A stretch of DNA of 64,000 bases, from the NCBI GenBank assembly GCA_020002185.1, contig CM034532.1, forward strand, positions 53,533,430-53,597,429, read 5' to 3'. Numbering within the stretch: the first letter of the stretch is position 1; each line of letters starts with the position of its first letter. Shown piece after piece: positions 10,253-21,471 of the stretch. The DNA comes from Paraescarpia echinospica (Eukaryota > Annelida > Polychaeta > Sabellida > Siboglinidae). A program made the translations under genes and the position numbers. The notes under the pieces are model-generated. The model was not told the origin of the DNA. It made no database searches and saw only the letters and a list, made by a program, of their open reading frames with translations.

Positions 10253-10459
10253 TAAGTTCTTACCAAGTATTTGGAGGCCAGATGACAATTATGGCCAGGG
10301 CAACAATTTGTTATCAGGGTGTTTTTTTTGAGACACCCTGTATAAGTTCTTACCAAGTATTTGGAGGCCAGATGACAATTATGGCCAGGGCAACAATTTG
10401 TTATCAGGGTGGTTTTTTTGAGACACCCTGTATAAGTTCTTACCAAGTATTTGGAGGCC
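10191..10459. repeat. three tandem copies of an 89-90 bp unit spanning the mariner right end
   Basis: Units start at 10191, 10280 and 10370 with AGATGACAATTATGGCCAGG. Each holds mariner subterminal sequence, the whole right inverted repeat and 29 bp of flanking DNA (ATAAGTTCTTACCAAGTATT...). Copies 2 and 3 carry an extra G before AGACACCCTG. Because the unit crosses the element-flank junction, the triplication happened after insertion. Confidence 0.95.
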
Positions 10460-10487
10460 AGATGGTGCTGATTATCCAAGTTTCTTA

Positions 10488-10720
10488 GATGTACTCACAG
10501 CTGTATCTGTGCGTCGTCCTCGCTTCTGCCGTCAGCTGTGTCAGGAGCATGCCGATATGCTCACGTGGCATAAGCGGCAATGCAAGAATCTGGTGGCAGT
10601 ATGCATGCAGGCCATTGTCACGATGGTAGGAAGTTTGCAGTCCCAGCTCCTGCATCCGCCGGAACACAGCCTGTGTTCAGTGAAAGTTGCATCCACACAC
10701 TTCACCGCCTGGCCACTCTG
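10488..10720 (-). pseudogene. MULE-type transposase fragment
   Basis: The minus strand reads GCNFH, then a stop, then TQAVFRRMQELGLQTSYHRD, followed by HQILALPLMPREHIG. This is the segment after the second catalytic Asp in animal MULE (Mutator-like) transposases, where CxxH precedes the QA.WRK.Q..GL motif. Only about 75 residues remain, with an in-frame stop just after the His. Confidence 0.65.
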
Positions 10721-10944
10721 TAACACAAACACGTATAGAATCAAGTGGCTAGGACTACAGTGTATATAAAAAAGAGTTACTGTATCATCGCTTTGAATTC
10801 CCGCTCTCCCGTGGCCCGAAACATCCGACACAGTGCTACTGATTTTTGTGAAGTGGGCTGAACCGTCCATCGGCGTGGGCCAAATGATCCGGGCCGAACC
10901 ATCCGTCTGTGTGGGCCGAACCCGTTATGGGCCGAAACATCCGG

Positions 10945-11180
10945 GACCCGTCGATATAGACAGTAAAGTAGGCTCCATGCAGGTAGTCTCGCAACTTTTC
11001 AGGAACAGCCCACTTGAGCGCAAGTAGCTCCAGTTTCATGCTGCTGTAGTTGTCCATGTTTTTCTCCCCGCCACGTAGTCCTCTACTGACATAGGCAATG
11101 ACCCTGCTCTTCTGGTCTTGAACCTGCGATAGCACGGCTCCTAGGCCATCATTCGATGCATCTGTCTCAAAAAACAAACG
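10945..11180 (-). pseudogene. Ty3/Gypsy RNase H fragment
   Basis: The minus-strand frame reads FETDASNDGLGAVLSQVQ (the first RNase H Asp), VIAYVSRGLR, NYSSMKLELLALKWAV (with the catalytic-type Glu) and YLHGAYFTVY, then loses similarity. This is the retrotransposon RT-linked RNase H (RNase_HI_RT_Ty3). No RT or integrase is adjacent. It is a stray fragment, perhaps from the RNase H-less Gypsy at 5579-7468. Confidence 0.8.
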
Positions 11181-13505
11181 ACAGATGGTAAACCGCGTAA
11201 CCAAGTATCGGCAACGCAACGACAATTGCGTATTCCGATGCCGAAATGATATCAGTCAGTCACTTCCTGCCATCACATTTGGTTGTTGGAGTTGTTCCGT
11301 ACGGCTATCTGGTATGCGACATGGCATACGTCATCTCTGCTTAGTCCAAGTAAGACCTCTTCCATACAGAGGATGTACGAACACAATTTGTCTTCTTGTT
11401 CCTCAAAGAAGATGGTTCTAAACGCCAATGCGAAACCTTTTTTTAGCACTGGTTATGATTGTGTTCTTCTTTTAGCGATCTCGCAGCGTTGACCAGGGCA
11501 CATTGAACTGTTTTACAATCTGGCGATATCCAATGCTCCCTTGTTCCACAACTCAATAGCTAGTCAGACGTGGGGTCAAATACACTGAAAACTATTTAAA
11601 TGCAAATACTTTTGACATTTCAAATGCAAATTCAAATACATTTTGTGCACAATGAATAATGACAACAAAAGAGCTATACTCGACCAATGTTTATCCAGAA
11701 TTAAGGGAGTTCATCGAGTCAATAGTACCATGCCATAATTGGTCACACATTGTTAACTTTTTCCCCTGTGACAGGTTAATCCTGTTTTCTATTTCCTGTG
11801 CCTACTGATGTACTGTCTTTCAATTAAATTAGATCAATTAAATGCTTGCTAACCTGACCCTGTGGCAAGCCAGCTGATGCACTGATCATCCATCTGGCAA
11901 TGACCCAAGTTAAAGCTGAGTTAATGATTAAAGCATGTGACTGGCTACTGTTGGTCAGCTAATAAAAGAGCTATAGGGAGACCAGTTTTCTCTCAGTGAA
12001 TGCCATGCCTGGGTGATCACATAAGTAACATGAGTAATCTGTATCAACTGCCTAGACCAAGCAACAATTTAATTAATCACAGCTGTGATAACAGTTTTCA
12101 TTGACAGAATTAAATGCGACAAATGGGGCAAGTCTGTACAACGTGTGGGGTATGCCCACACAAGCGTGTGCGGTCATGCCCCAAGCATCCAACATGTGAC
12201 CATTTTCGAATTGCTGAAAATGCTGCTTATGAAAGTAACATTTACTTGCACTATTACAACTCTGTTAAAACGCAGTTTGGAATTACGTAGGTACATTTGT
12301 ATTCACGCTTCACTGTTGATATAACATACATGACAGTACATGAGTAAAATTACATTGATAAGATTTTACTAAAACAACGTTTAATTTTCATAACTATTTA
12401 CTTATGCAAATGTAATCAAATAGCCGATGCAAGTGCTTGATTCAGGGTTTAGATGCCACTGTACGACACAGTTTCAATAACCAGATATGTGATGTGTCAA
12501 TAAAAGGGTGTGGGGACATGCGTCGAGGTGCGGGCATGCCCCTACTTCCCCTACTCATATGTAATTGTTTACACTTTGCACACTTTTATTGAATTTCAAA
12601 TGACTGCCTGAGCATACATAATCATGTAATGACATTAAGAAAATACAGGTGTTTCACCACATACACCGTCTCTGTTTACCAAATACTGAAACTGAACTAA
12701 GACTTCATGGTGGACTGAAATTATTTTTAGTTGGACTCTTCAGTGTTGTGTTTCTAGTCTTCTGAATTTGAACCAGCAACTGTATGCTGTCTGGTTGTTG
12801 AAATTAGGCCTGATTGAAAAAACTACATACCTATATATGATTTTATTGGGCATTTACACTGACGCTTTTAAAGACCTGGAGCTTATCCTTATATAATACC
12901 AGTTTAGGTTGTCCCGTACAACACAATTCGTCCCGTAAGGCACAATTCGTCCTGTATGAAACATTGTTAATTTGCATAAATGATGTTAAGTTTTTTTCAT
13001 TATACAAATGCTGAATTAAAGACCTGCATATCTGTGACATACTGTCAAGTTATTTTTTAATAAAAAAGGTGATTAGAACAACTTTCAAGTGTTAACTGTG
13101 ATGTTATTCAGAGATAACCTCTTACGACACTTTTCGGCTGTCCGTATGACTTTTGTTAACACGGTAAAAAAGCATATATTTTAATGAAACAACTTCTGAC
13201 TTCCTGTTAAGATCATTAACTATTTGTTAAAATAAGTTTCAAGAATATTTTCATCATCATCTCACAGAATTAACCAACTTAATATGTTGACCAACAATTT
13301 TTTTATTCTCTGCGTCCCATACAACACACCACATTTTACTAATTAAATAAGAAAGTACTGAGCATTGTTGGTAATTGGGACAAGTTACCATATGGGAGGA
13401 CTCTCTGTTAGTCACATAACAGCTGATGTTGCATAGTTGTGTATTCTTAAAATAAAAATGCGTAGTACTCTGGTGCTTCACCGATGTGATTGGTTACTGT
13501 TAACT
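11181..13505. other. non-coding, no gene recognised
   Basis: About 2.3 kb without a supportable coding region. Short frames here have no domain character. Small inverted motifs around GGTATGCCCACAC (12150) and GGGCATGCCCC (12530) resemble short palindromic repeat families common in invertebrates. I see no RNA gene. Confidence 0.5.
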
Positions 13506-13509
13506 GTTA

Positions 13510-15005
13510 AAATCATGCCTGATGGCAGGCCTCATGGATGTGGGAATGATTGCTGTTTCACCTCTGTAGATAGTCCCATCATATAATGCCAGTTCATCTT
13601 GGAATTGATAGTATGGTTTGGTTCCGTCTGGCACTAAGCTTGTCTTCTGGCCAACCAGCCAAAATCTCTCTCTTCAGAGTATGTAGGCTGTCATCCGATG
13701 TTTGTCTCACCAGCCCATCTCTCCCTTGGTCCATGTAGTGTGGTACTGGATTAGTTATGCTAAATGTTTACAAAACACCAGCTTAGTTTAACAGCCACCT
13801 TTATTCTCCTGCACGTATTGTCCCTACAAAATAGACAACGCATGCACATACAACATGATTAGGGACTTATCATTAAGGTATTGAATTGGTCAAACTTGAA
13901 AGACAAGAAAAACTACTGTCCCACAATCACACGTGTGACCATACACCTGCTCCAGCAAGTGCTGTGTAGGTTTTGGGGTACATGCCGATCTTCAACTGCA
14001 TGCACCAACTCCTCTTCATTGCACGTAAGGGACTTTCGTCGGTCGCTCTGTGGTTGCCGTGGTACAGAGTGTCGGCCAGATGTTGTTTCTCTCCCGGCTT
14101 GTACACAACGGTGGCATCATGCTGCTACAGTCACATATATATGCATGTTTTCAAGTAGCTTCCAAAGGTGTATTGGTGATACTTCTCAACGGACTAGAGT
14201 ACTGCTAGCATAATTTCCTTCTCAATGGTTGTGTATCATCCTTCTGTGTCTATGAGGGCATGGCAGCCGTATGCGAGTGGTTGACAGTCTTGGAGTAGCA
14301 CTGGAGTACTGGCTCTGTTGTCACCATCACTTTAGTAAAGAGAAAGACTTTCTCTGGGCGTCTCTCCATTAGCATTGTTCCCTGCTTGGTCAGTTGTCTC
14401 ATTGGCTCCATGGTGTCAGAGAGATTTGGGAGGAACTTTGTGAGGTTTTGTATGAATCCCAGGAATCTCCTCAGTTCACCCACATCTGCTGGTTCAGTCA
14501 TCTCTTGCATGCATCATACCTTCGCCGGATTTGGGCGTAGTCCTCGTCTGTCACCACACGTCCTAGGAACTTGATGTTAGACCATCTCAACTGCATCTTC
14601 TTGTCAAGTTTGATCCCCAACGACAAACATCTGCTGGTTCAGTCATCTGTTGCATGCATAACACTTCTTCCAGATCTAGGTGTAGAGCTGTAGACTGTCG
14701 TCTGTCATCACATGTCCTAGGAACTTGATGTTAGACTGTCTCAACTGCGTCTTCTCCTAGCTGAGTTTGATTCCCAACGGCTCACATCTTTGTAGTGGGG
14801 CAGTGACTCTTTTGTCATGTTGTTGAGTGACACTCATCTTGGTGTATCCACATCCTATCACCACGGTGTCATCAGCTACACATGTGACTCTCCAGTCTGT
14901 CAAGAGCTTGATGAAGCTATCTTTGGAAGACTTCTGTAAAAGCGTTGAGGTCAAATGGAAGACATAACCATCTATTGCATCTGAAAGTACACAGTAGTTT
15001 TGCAT
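13510..15005 (-). pseudogene. Ty3/Gypsy pol remnant: RT, RNase H, integrase N-terminus
   Basis: A second, distinct minus-strand Gypsy. RT motif C reads CVADDTVVIGCG at about 14855-14890 (VADD where YVDD is usual), followed by RVTAPLQRCEPLGIKL. The segment IKFLG.VVTDE appears twice (about 14690-14730 and 14560-14600) because of a local duplication. The RT-RNase H connection is at 14380-14510 (MTEPADVGELRRFLGFIQ). RNase H traces lie at 13990-14230 (SVEKYHQYTFGSYLK, VVYKPGREK). The integrase N-terminal segment is at 13510-13720 (DDSLHTLKREILAGWPEDK, DGTIYRGETAIIPTSMRP). Multiple frameshifts and stops break it. The integrase core is absent. Confidence 0.75.
14500..14775 (-). repeat. imperfect tandem duplication inside the Gypsy RT
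   Basis: Two diverged copies, about 14500-14640 and 14640-14775, share GAACTTGATGTTAGAC and the CATCTGCTGGTTCAGTCATC block (plus-strand view) in the same order. They encode the same RT segment (IKFLG...) twice in succession. Confidence 0.7.
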
Positions 15006-15129
15006 AGCATAGTATGAAAGGAAGAGATAAAATTCAGTTGACCTTCAACGACAAGACCAGTGTCCGCCAACATTGTGTTTAGTCACCGACAGCGTCCCTC
15101 GAGCAAACACTTGTACTTTGTGTATTTTT

Positions 15130-15650
15130 TATTTATTCTCTTCATGCCATGTGGCATATAAGGCTCGCACAAGATCTCACCAGACCCCTCTGTCTTGGGC
15201 TCTCCTTGCAACTGTGCTCCAGATCAGCCCAACAGTCTTCAGTTCTTCATCAATGGTTCGTCGCCAAATTATTTTTGGTTTGTCTGTTTTTATTTCCTTC
15301 TTGCGTCCAGGTCAGTGCTGTTTTTGATGGCATATCGTACAGGTAGACATGGCTTTCCCTTTTTCAGGGTGAGGCAGATATGTTGTTGATTTGTTGCTTG
15401 GTGGAGTTGTGTTGGAGATGGTCTCGGGCCAGTATACATTCATTAAACGTTCCTTAGGTAAGTGTCGTGGAAGCTGTAGAGTGACTATTGGTGTCTTGCT
15501 GTGTCACACACCAGCACTCCGAGCCATACAGGTGCACAGAGAGAACATTGCTCTGGGAGATTCTGAGTTTTGTTTTTTGGGGAATATACTGAGTATCTCC
15601 ATAGCCGTTAGCCATAATCTTCATGTATTGCCCCCCCCCCCAATGCATTT
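15130..15650 (-). pseudogene. LINE polymerase C-terminal fragment
   Basis: The minus strand reads LYGSECWCVTQQD at about 15500-15540, then FWPETIS-like YWPETISNTT at 15420-15450. After a gap comes IWRRTIDEELKTVGLIWSTVARRAQDRGVW at 15165-15275 and a final LVRALYATWHEE. These are, in order, the C-terminal blocks of a widespread invertebrate LINE polymerase. Frameshifts separate the blocks. The usual basic RWRWIGH segment is missing. A (C)10 run sits at 15630-15640. Confidence 0.7.
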
Positions 15651-16100
15651 ATTGCTGATGATTTTCTCAAGATATTTGATACGTTATGTCAAGCCATCAA
15701 AAAAGCATGTCGTGTATTCAGACATTACACGATATGTTTCTTTGAAATTCTGGCCACAAAAGTGCTTCTTTATGAAAAAACAGAAGTAAAAATTGTAAAG
15801 GTTACAACTGGATGCGGAATATCTAATTTATTTAGATGTCATGCAGCTTTAGTCATGTACGTGATTCTGTATATATAACCGTTATCAACATTGTCGGCAT
15901 GGCAACCGAAATGGATAACATATCAAAGTATTAAGACGACATAAATCAAAATAACTGGCTTTGCACAATAATTTCAGTTACTATAGGCTAGTACTACACA
16001 CAAGCCATGACAGATGTAATTCACAATTGCGACGTTTCAATTCACTTTGTCCTACTGTAGATGCCTCTTGCTTAGGTTGCATTTAAACACAAGTTGACCA
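15651..16100. other. no gene recognised
   Basis: AT-rich spacer between a LINE tail and the Tigger-like fragment. It may include the 3' part of that Tigger element. No inverted repeat pair was recognised. Confidence 0.4.
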
Positions 16101-16819
16101 CTACGTCGGACAGCTCCCGACAATCTTTGGCTGAGGAAGTTTATGAACAATGTCATCCTTTGGGAAAGATGCTGCATCGTCTGGATCTGATATAAAAAAA
16201 ATTGTGATGTAAGAATCAAAACGACCAGAAACTTTCTGTAGGAAAATACCCTCATAGTCGTCATTGTCAATAACATCAACTCGAGCTATGTAGTGCACAA
16301 TACGTGGCTTCCCAGCAAGCTTGACCACGACAAAGTCGCCCTCCATTATGTCCATGTCTTCTCATGTCTCATCGTCTGACTCCTCGTCATATTCAGATTC
16401 TGAATTAGAAGAACTGCTGGTTTGGTTCACTGCTGGTTTGAACAATGTCGTTTTTGCTTTACTGTTGGCCGTTTTCCTTTCTTTTGTCTCTTTTTTAAAG
16501 CTGCAACAATGACATCTCGAGTAGGTGTGTCTGTGAGGATCTTTGTGCTGCCTTTCTTCCCTCTCTGGGAAGCTTTCTTTCTAGGACCAGCTTTTGGAAG
16601 AACTGCAGACGGTGACACATATGCATCGCTAGTGTCAGGGAGTTCGGTCGATTTCTCAGCTCGGTCAGGCGATAATAGAATTTCCGAGATTCCAGATGTT
16701 GATGAACGAATCCCAGCATCATCTTCCACTGCTTGAGCTTGACCAGTAACATTCATGCTCACATTGCCGTCTTCCTCAGAATTGTGGTTTGGCTCGACCG
16801 TGGCCTCGTTGACTTCCAC
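16101..16819 (-). pseudogene. Tigger/pogo-like transposase C-terminal region
   Basis: Two minus-strand frames, 16427-16819 and 16101-16355, together resemble the part after the DDE_1 core in Tigger/pogo-like transposases of invertebrates. They give an acidic Ser-rich linker, then AVLPKAGPRKKASQRGKKG and STKILTDTPTRD (the 'ILTDTP' signature), a Lys-rich stretch, a SSSSNSESEYDEESDDE acidic patch, and a small domain MEGDFVVVKLAGKPRIVHYI. A frameshift and a TGA separate the halves. No DDE core lies upstream. I am fairly sure of the signature but not of the exact clade. Confidence 0.55.
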
Positions 16820-16829
16820 GGCATAGCGA

Positions 16830-16935
16830 TGTGCATTTCAGAGCAGCCCTGACACACTTGCATAGTCCTGTGCACCATTTCTGGCATCCACAGAGTAGCA
16901 ACTCGGAACATTCTCGTGCTGTGTAAGCATGTATC
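16830..16935 (-). pseudogene. cysteine-rich CxC fragment
   Basis: The minus strand encodes CSELLLCGCQKWCTGLCKCV followed by LKCTSLCRG. This is the repeated Cys pattern seen at the C-terminus of a family of transposon-associated proteins; compare the similar CSCPRKCELPKCVCL at about 35669-35740. It runs into the Tigger-like sequence in another frame, so it is a fragment. Confidence 0.5.
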
Positions 16936-17340
16936 ATGCGTCCTAATGTGCTATGCCGTTTTAACTATGACGAACAAATTCACCCATAATATTACCATAT
17001 TCTAAATCTGTAACACATAATAATGTCACATGTGTTCAACGCTATGGAAAGAAACTGTTAGAAAAGTCGTTTTGAGTGAAGTTTTCTGTTTTACTGTTAC
17101 TTCTGCTTGTCTTCATACAAATGTCTCCCTCGATTGACTTTTCTTTGCAATGTTACGATATTCCGAAGAAATTATTTAGGTATGTTTTCTGTACTATGCA
17201 ATTTCCCAAGGCAAGGTGATATTATCCATAACAGGACACCTAAGCCTATAGCTGATGTAAGTCATTTACACTATCCAATTGAACGGAAGTACTGTAAAAT
17301 CGCAACTAACACTGCTACAACATTTAGATGCCACACTTAC

Positions 17341-17660
17341 CTACTACGGCGTTTTCCAGACTGTTTTACTGTCACAACCATGTGAGCTTGACAGTTGGTG
17401 TTCTTTGGTGATCTTCTAACAGTCTCTGACCTAGGAAGGGTTTTATGCTGGCAACGATACCACTTTCATCTTGTTGACCCAACCATTGGATGGTTTTGTG
17501 GCTTCCATTCTGACCGTTTCTTTGCTGGAATTTTGGTAGGCTTCAATCCATTTCCTAGTACCTTCCACGCCATCAAGAAACAATCGGATTTCTGCCTGGA
17601 AACCATTTTCTCTTGGTTCGAAATTACAAAGGTGATAGTCATATTCACTTGGTATATTTT
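17341..17660 (-). pseudogene. transposase-type zinc-binding N-terminal exon (MULE/SWIM-family like)
   Basis: A minus-strand segment bounded by a TTTTGCAG acceptor at 17661-17668 and a TAG|GTAAGT donor at 17341. It reads IPSEYDYHLCNFEPRENGFQ, GTRKWIEAYQNSSKETVRM, then after a frameshift KWYRCQHKTLPRSETVRR and KNTNCQAHMVVTVK. The CQH...NC spacing is that of the small zinc-binding domain at the N-terminus of animal MULE-related transposase genes. The canonical splice sites argue that it was once a real exon. The frameshift makes it non-functional in this copy. Confidence 0.45.
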
Positions 17661-17689
17661 CTGCAAAACAGAGGGGGTCAAATTTTAAT

Positions 17690-18500
17690 TAAACCAATTA
17701 AAGGGGAAGTAGATGGAGAATATTTTAATTTCTGCCTGCTGGCAGCCGTACAGAATGTTATAGTTCTACACTTTCCTTATAGATGGCGATAGCGCAGTCT
17801 GCCTTTCCATCAGGAAATATCATGTTTCCTCTAACATCTGTATAAGGTATAGAGAAATTAATTAATTTGAATTTGAAATCACTATCTTCTACAGACTGAT
17901 GATTTTAGATGGGTAACTCTACACACCTCTACTGCCATCTACACAATGATACCGACAGCCATCAGATATAAAAATTCCATAAAAATGGCCTATGGCTATG
18001 GCCTACTGTTACTAGCTATTATATTAGCCTAGGCCTATTTAATTTTTTGGTCCTAAGTATAAAAATAGCTACACTACCACTGCAAAAACACTACTAGTAA
18101 CTTTGACACAATTCAGTAACCTCAGACTGTAGTGTAGACGCATCATAGGCGATCATTGAGCTATGCACACTGAATAATGAACAGTCGTGACAGTTCTTTG
18201 TACATGAACAATACTACAGTAGCAAATTGACATCAGTGCACGAATTAAGTAGACAAAATTGCGTAGCAATAATTGCTATACAAAATTAATTGTATGGAGC
18301 AATCAGCATTTTTCCGTAGCAATATTTTCATTCTTGCATGTCACCGCCATAAGCACATAAACTCGAAACAAATTAACAACATGGTACGTTTTGGACTTTT
18401 ATTCAAACCACCACGCTAATGCGCTACCAACTACTCTAATCTAATCAGGTACCAACTAATCTAGTCTACTGAGCTACAAACTACTCTAATCTATTCAGCT
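17690..18500. other. non-coding, no gene recognised
   Basis: AT-rich. Near 18420-18510 a short motif is repeated about three times (variants of 'ctaccaactactctaatcta'), just downstream of the hAT stop codon. Confidence 0.5.
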
Positions 18501-18510
18501 ACCAACTATC

Positions 18511-19518
18511 CTAACCTACCCTAGCACGCTTCGGGGTCCTGTCACTGCTGTCATCGGCTTGCAGTCTCTTTCGTGCCCCATAAGGCTGTACGTCTGTGCG
18601 ATGAGGCTTCCTGCCAAAGAAGACGTCGACGGCCTTGGTCGGCTCAAACCCATCGACAGGCGGGCCCATCTTCTTGATTCGGATCAAGATGTTGAGCGTA
18701 GAGGTGCTCAGTGAGGCTCGCCAGTCTGTCTTGATCTTTCGCATCGTCGAAAAGCACCGCTCGACCAGTGCATTAGAACATGGCAACACACGGAGGATGC
18801 TGATGAGTCGAGCGAATCTCTGGTAGCGCTGGCTGTAGTGCGCGTGTAGCTTCGCCCAGATGCAGGACGGCTGCTGCCCCCTGATGTTTGTCGCGACGAA
18901 ATACTTCAGCTCACGCCACTCCCCCAGCAGCTGTCCATGTCGCACCCCTGTAGGATGCTGGCGAAGTGATCGGCAGCAAAGGTGACCTTCTCGTTGCCGT
19001 GCGTGCGCAGCTGGTCAAAGTCATCATGCCACATGTTCGTGTTCGTGTCGAGGATGGAGGATGGAGGTATTGAACATACTGGTCGCATCATCGAGGCAGA
19101 ATCTCTGCTCGTAGCAGTCGGCCACCTTGCCGACGCAGCCGACACGTCGACTTGCAAAGAATGCAGCGCCCTGCTCGACTCTGATAAGAGCGACGCCCTT
19201 GTACGACGCCGCTCCAGTCGCACCCAACCTCACCAGCGTCGAAAACGCTGTGTCGTCATCGTTCTCCTCCTGGAGCCTCTGGAGGGCCGCCTTCATGGCG
19301 CGTTCCGCGGCGAGCATCTGCGGGATCTTGAAGGTGGTCAGCATCGCGAGGAGGCCCTTGGCCTTCGCCTGGTCGTGGGCTGGGTCCGCGGACATCGACT
19401 CCAGGTGTGTGGCCAGCATGTCGTACGACTGTATTCTGGCTGGAATACAGCTGCATAATTTTCCATACTTTTCTAGCGCCGTTGAATGCATGTGGTCAGG
19501 TTCCAAGAAATGATACAT
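18511..19518 (-). pseudogene. hAT transposase-derived gene (C-terminal half), frameshifted
   Basis: The C-terminal part (18511-18945) holds the hAT dimerisation domain: LISILRVLPCSNALVERCFS, TMRKIKTDWRASLSTSTLN. The preceding region spans 19024-19518 (EPDHMHSTALEKYGKLCSCI, then a long helical stretch). A linking segment, DQLRTHGNEKVTFAADHFAS, lies in a third frame at about 18960-19060. The copy therefore has two frameshifts, near 19040 and 18935, and lacks the N-terminal zinc finger and DDE start. It resembles the ZNF862/KIAA1586-like group of hAT-derived proteins. After the dimerisation domain comes a basic tail (KRLQ, KRARVG) that could be a nuclear localisation signal. Confidence 0.8.
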
Positions 19519-20640
19519 AAGTGAGGCGCCTTACGGTGTTTCAGAATATGCCACCAGGAGCACCGCCACCAAAACTAGTAATCATCAAGCCCGCGCCGCG
19601 GCGTCAAGGACGCTGCGGGGAATGTGATGGCACCACTGGCACGTGGGCCAGTGGTGTGGTCCATGAGTCGCACTTAGCGTAATAAAAATGTTTGGTGATG
19701 GATAGCGTAGCGACAACTTGGCAGAAATTTGGGGTCGATGGCCGACTGCGCTACATCCGAATCCGCGTTGTAAGTTAATGAGGCGCGTTATAACGAGGGT
19801 TGAAAAAATGGAAATAGTAAAATTACAGAAATCCGTGAGCATCGTCTTTTATGGCCGTGAGCCTGTGTAAATCGCAAAAATCCGTGAGACTCGCGGATAA
19901 ACCGCGAAACTTCACACCTCTGGAAGTACTTACAAATATAAACCAGCGTAGTTCACATGTCATAAAAGATGCCTATTGCCCAGAACCGTGTATTCTAACG
20001 GGTTATCAATTACTTGGGCTAGACAATAATATGTTTGCTCAGAAATTGGATATATTAAACAACTTATACTGTTTTATAAAAAGGACACAATTTGAGAAAT
20101 GTTCTTGCGATTAATAGAAACATACTTTGTGGCATTCCAGAAATGACTGTTTAATTACTTGCATAGCATACTAGCAACAAATAAAATATGATCTTTGGAA
20201 CATAAACCACCAATTTACCGTAATATTATGATATTATAACCATTTAAAGGTGATGATGAAAGAGTCTTCAGATGATACCACTGGATGCTCCCAGAGATGT
20301 CGAGATGGTGTTCGACTGAACAGGTCTGCCATAAAGCGCTTTGAGCAGTCCGGAAGAACTTACCTTTTACGTTTTTACTGACCCTGTCAGCGTGGTAACA
20401 AGGCCTAGGGTTAAAGCAAGAAAAAAATATCACCACAACCAAGTACCAGTGGTCAAGTGGAAACCACACCTCAACTGAGTACCATTTGTAAAACGGAAAC
20501 CACACCTCAACACGATGAAACAATCATGATTACTGACTTTTATCAATCATGATTACTACATTTACAAGTAGTGTCTTGTTGTTTTATAACTTCCCCTCTA
20601 AATTCAAGAGTAAAGATTAAAACATACCTCAGAATGTACC
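19519..20640. other. spacer; possible hAT terminal repeat near 19912-19923
   Basis: No gene. On the minus strand CAGAGGTGTGAAGTTTCGCG begins near 19922, a typical hAT-style terminus, and the following 120 bp repeat the words 'ccgtgag' and 'cgcgg'. It is correctly placed to be the 5' end of the hAT at 18511-19518. I could not find a matching left end, so this stays tentative. Confidence 0.35.
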
Positions 20641-20644
20641 ATTT

Positions 20645-20745
20645 TTAAGCAAGTTTTAAAATCTTCGGGGGACCATGCCCCCGGACTCCCCTAGCAACAC
20701 TTCGCGCCTGTGGCGCTTACATCTCTACCCCTCGCCCATCACTTA
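20645..20745. repeat. GC-rich palindromic repeat motif
   Basis: The stretch around CGGGGGACCATGCCCCCGGA (20669-20688) forms a near-perfect inverted repeat. A GCGCCTGTGGCGC palindrome follows. Such motifs occur in dispersed repeats of many invertebrates. It contrasts sharply with the AT-rich surroundings. Confidence 0.5.
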
Positions 20746-20749
20746 ATCC

Positions 20750-21468
20750 ACAGAAAACACTGATTTAAACAGTTGTTTCTGATCCTTGCGGCAGTCTCTG
20801 ATCTTTGCAGAAATTAATGTTTTCTTTGCACTGATCATCAATTTGTTAACTGCATTGCATTGCTCCCTAACAGCTGCCGATGAACGGTGAGCTTGGTTCT
20901 CCGCCATTTCCTCTCTGCTCACCTGCGCACATGTTTGGCATGTCTCAGTTCATCTGAATACCATTGTGCGTTTGGTCTCAGTGTTATCAACTTTCTTTGG
21001 ACGGGAGGGTGTTGGTCGACAACTACTTAAATTCCCGTAGTATAGGCGTGTACAAGTTCATTTAGTGGCTTATCAAAATTGGCGTTAAATCCTTGATAAA
21101 TTCCTGAATACAAATGTTCTGAAGCTTCCTGAAAGTGACCAGCTAGCGAACACTGTCTGGCGTCGTTAAGTAATTCTAAAACGGACAGCCAGATGGTCGC
21201 CGGGAGGGCTACCTGTTGTGTCTCCAAGACATGGCTAAGAAACCGTTGGCATCCCAATCAACAATGTACTAATGTCCTGGGTGATGACAACGTCCAAGGT
21301 ATGGCCCACCTTGTGTGTGGGTCCCACCACGTGTTGTACCAATCTGTGAGCTTCCAACGTGCCATTGAAGTGCACCGCATCTGCATTGTTAATGTTGCCA
21401 AGGTGGAAGTTGAGGTCGCCTGTTATCATTACATCGTTGGTTATAACAGCAAAGCGATCCAAATACAA
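20750..21468 (-). pseudogene. CR1-like LINE endonuclease and linker, truncated both ends
   Basis: The minus strand at 21235-21468 reads the APE-type endonuclease C-terminal blocks: DVMITGDLNFHLGN (GDFN motif) and GPTHKVGHTLDVVIT (with the GHTLD/SxHxxI-like catalytic-type region). The linker to RT follows with frameshifts, including WYSDELRHAKHVRR, AERKWRRTKLTVHRQL and SAKIRDCRKDQKQLF at 20780-20940. The segment begins mid-endonuclease at the Gypsy junction (about 21470) and ends before the RT. It is unrelated to the LINE at 24740-27070. Confidence 0.75.
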
Positions 21469-21471
21469 ACT

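Noticed and set aside
10191..10459. Possible CRISPR-like array
   Set aside because: The units are contiguous with no unique spacers, and the DNA is eukaryotic.
10225..10479. An 84-codon frame with a perfect 30-residue repeat
   Set aside because: It is the translation of the 90-bp tandem repeat of the mariner end; 90 is divisible by 3, so the frame stays open by chance.
18981..19921. Complete hAT element with two terminal repeats
   Set aside because: Only one candidate end (CAGAGGTGTGAAG near 19922) was found; no left partner or 8-bp duplication could be matched.
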